From the NCBI GenBank assembly GCA_003565195.1, contig PXCX01000022.1, forward strand, positions 1 to 6,323: a stretch of DNA of 6,323 nucleotides. Direction: 5' to 3'. A program made the translations under genes and the position numbers. Below the pieces are notes generated by a model. The model had not been told where the DNA came from. It did not search any database and was given only the letters and a program-made list of their open reading frames with translations. Below, piece after piece: positions 4,771 to 6,323 of this stretch; within the stretch, counting starts at the first letter, position 1; each line of letters starts with the position of its first letter. Source of the stretch: PVC group bacterium (GTDB taxonomy: Bacteria > Verrucomicrobiota > Kiritimatiellia > CAIKKV01 > PXCX01).

Positions 4771-6323
4771 TCATTGTATGCCGTCCGCTACCTGTTCGTC
4801 AAGCGAATTATATCGGGTTTGGGTGCGTGTGCGCACGAAAGTCATGGTCAGCAAAGCCAGCGCTATGACGGTGGCCGGCAGATTGAACGTCCAGTTGCCG
4901 TAACGGACAAACCATGTTTGTTCGCCGTCCGGCGCCGGGATCACCTGCCAGGCGGCGACCGCGCGCACCGGATCGCGCGCATCGCTTGGTGGCAAGCTGT
5001 CGCGGATACGTCCGTTTCGATCGATGACTGCGCTGATTCCGGTATTTGCTGCCCGAACGGTTGGCAACCGGGTTTCGACCGACCGGAACACGCCCTGGGC
5101 CAGATGCTGACGGGACGCGCTCGACGGATCGAACCAGGCATCGTTGGTTTGATTAATTAGCAGGCGCGCGCCGGCACGGGCGAATTGGCGCGAAATATAC
5201 GGAAACGCATCTTCAAAGCAGATCGTTACCGCGAATGGCGTGTCGAGGTACGGAATCCGCAACACCGTAGCTTCGCTGCCCGGCGTACAGTTCCATCCAA
5301 GCGGTGCGAATCTTTCCAGCCACGGAATCCAGCGGCTGAAAGGGATGATTTCGCCAAACGGAACCAAATGTTGTTTGTTGTAAAACGGGGGGTCCTCGAT
5401 TTCCGGCAAATACAGGACCGACCGATTATAATAGCGCTCGACGTCATTTTGGGTTTCACGTGCCATCACCCCGGCCAGAATGGGGACCGAGAGGGTGTTC
5501 AACTGTTCGGTTATGAACGTCCGCGTGGTGGGATGATCGCTGTAATAGGGGAAAACCGTTTCCGGCAGCACGATTATGTCCGGCGGACGCCCCCCTTCGA
5601 TCATCGCTTTGAGCGCGGCATCGTGTAGGCCTTCACGAATGTTGTCAAACATCCGGTCGGCCATGCCGTCTTCCCATTTTTCAAACTGCGGGATAGCGGT
5701 CTGTACCACGGCGATGTTCAGTCCCGGAGCCACCGGCATCGGACGAAAGCGGCGTTCACGTTCCATGCCGATACGCCAGCAGATCGCAATCAAAAGGGCG
5801 GCCGCCGCGAACTCAAGATGAAAACCACGGCGTCGTTCGGCGGGATCAATGTAGCGCAGAAGCGTCAGTGATAACGAGATGTTGAACAACATTACCAGCG
5901 CCGAAACGCCGTGGACCCCGGTCCATTCGGCGATCTGAATGATCGGCAGGTTGCGGTATTGGCTTACTCCCAGTGGATTCCACGGATATCCCGTTAAAAA
6001 ACGGCATCGAATATATTCCAGGCCTGCCCATACCAGCGGGCCGGCCACTAGTAAAGTGAGGTTGCGCCCAACCGTACCCCAAGTCAAGCCACGCAAGGCG
6101 ACGCTGTACATCCAGGTAAAACAGGCGGTATAGAAGGCGGCGTAAACCGCCAACAGAATCCAACTCAACAAGGCTGCCGGCAACGATGCATGCGGCGCCA
6201 AGCGAATCAGCCAGCCCGTGTTTATCAACCAATAGACAACCCCCGCGGTGCCTCCCAGGCAAAAAGCGCGTCGTGGCGAGGCATAGCGAACCGCCGTTAA
6301 CAGGGGGACGAAGGCCAGCCAGG
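4771..6323 (-). CDS. lnt: Apolipoprotein N-acyltransferase, 5' end outside the window (516 residues visible)
   Basis: Lnt is an inner-membrane enzyme that transfers an acyl chain from phospholipid to the N-terminal cysteine of diacylated lipoproteins, the last step of lipoprotein maturation. The N-terminal half is a run of hydrophobic helices with the family motif YPWNPLG. The periplasmic nitrilase-like domain follows, with its Glu-Lys-Cys triad: Glu in LPETVFPY (5562-5560), Lys in KQHLVPFGE (5376-5374) and Cys in TICFEDAF (5220-5218). The Lys-Cys spacing of 52 and the Glu eight residues after the Lys match my recollection of the E. coli enzyme. NQTNDAWF and a final membrane helix complete it. 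The TTG at 6228 is not the start: the frame stays open to the window edge and encodes typical Lnt sequence (WLAFVPLLTAVRY). Judging by the usual length of about 510 residues or more, only a short N-terminal piece is missing. The stop is TGA. Confidence 0.95.
   Translation of the reverse strand, partial: WLAFVPLLTAVRYASPRRAFCLGGTAGVVYWLINTGWLIRLAPHASLPAALLSWILLAVYAAFYTACFTWMYSVALRGLTWGTVGRNLTLLVAGPLVWAGLEYIRCRFLTGYPWNPLGVSQYRNLPIIQIAEWTGVHGVSALVMLFNISLSLTLLRYIDPAERRRGFHLEFAAAALLIAICWRIGMERERRFRPMPVAPGLNIAVVQTAIPQFEKWEDGMADRMFDNIREGLHDAALKAMIEGGRPPDIIVLPETVFPYYSDHPTTRTFITEQLNTLSVPILAGVMARETQNDVERYYNRSVLYLPEIEDPPFYNKQHLVPFGEIIPFSRWIPWLERFAPLGWNCTPGSEATVLRIPYLDTPFAVTICFEDAFPYISRQFARAGARLLINQTNDAWFDPSSASRQHLAQGVFRSVETRLPTVRAANTGISAVIDRNGRIRDSLPPSDARDPVRAVAAWQVIPAPDGEQTWFVRYGNWTFNLPATVIALALLTMTFVRTRTQTRYNSLDEQVADGIQ

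Noticed and set aside
4708..5160. 150-codon plus-strand frame
   Set aside because: Mostly antisense to the conserved C-terminal part of Lnt; no family features.

Overview
The window reads almost entirely on the minus strand and looks like a piece of a Gram-negative bacterial chromosome. The main support is a recognisable apolipoprotein N-acyltransferase (Lnt), which implies an envelope with triacylated lipoproteins. The lineage cannot be fixed from the sequence. The mix of a PAS hybrid histidine kinase, an M50 protease and phased octamer repeats between genes would suit a PVC-type (Verrucomicrobia/Kiritimatiellota-like) or deltaproteobacterial-type genome, but that is a guess.

Layout in transcription order (right to left): (1) lnt, 6323 to 4771, whose 5' end lies beyond the window. 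(2) A 346-base gap, 4770 to 4425, carrying two oppositely oriented arrays with an 8-base period. (3) A membrane-anchored PAS-PAS-HisKA-HATPase-REC hybrid histidine kinase, 4424 to 2286, cut in two by one in-frame TAG at 3566-3564; its phosphoacceptor histidine is followed by Gly instead of the usual Asp. (4) An M50 site-2-type intramembrane zinc protease, 2235 to 1339, with a TTG start. (5) A 244-residue coiled-coil protein with one C-terminal membrane segment, 1299 to 565. (6) A 123-residue protein of the same plan, 539 to 168. Gaps between genes 3 to 6 are 50, 39 and 25 bases, so they could form one transcription unit. The left edge (1 to about 230) holds no confident gene, but one plus-strand frame stays open and reads like protein.

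How the genes may work together: Lnt is a housekeeping envelope enzyme and is probably separate from the rest. The other four suggest a membrane signalling or proteolysis module: a sensor kinase (apparently damaged in this copy), an intramembrane protease, and two single-pass proteins with cytoplasmic coiled coils that are candidate substrates or partners. That link rests only on gene order and topology.

The points most worth a second look are the broken kinase, the facing octamer arrays, a second octamer array that contains the start codon of the 244-residue gene, a chain of ATGA stop/start overlaps between the protease and that gene, and the protease plus paired tail-anchored proteins.
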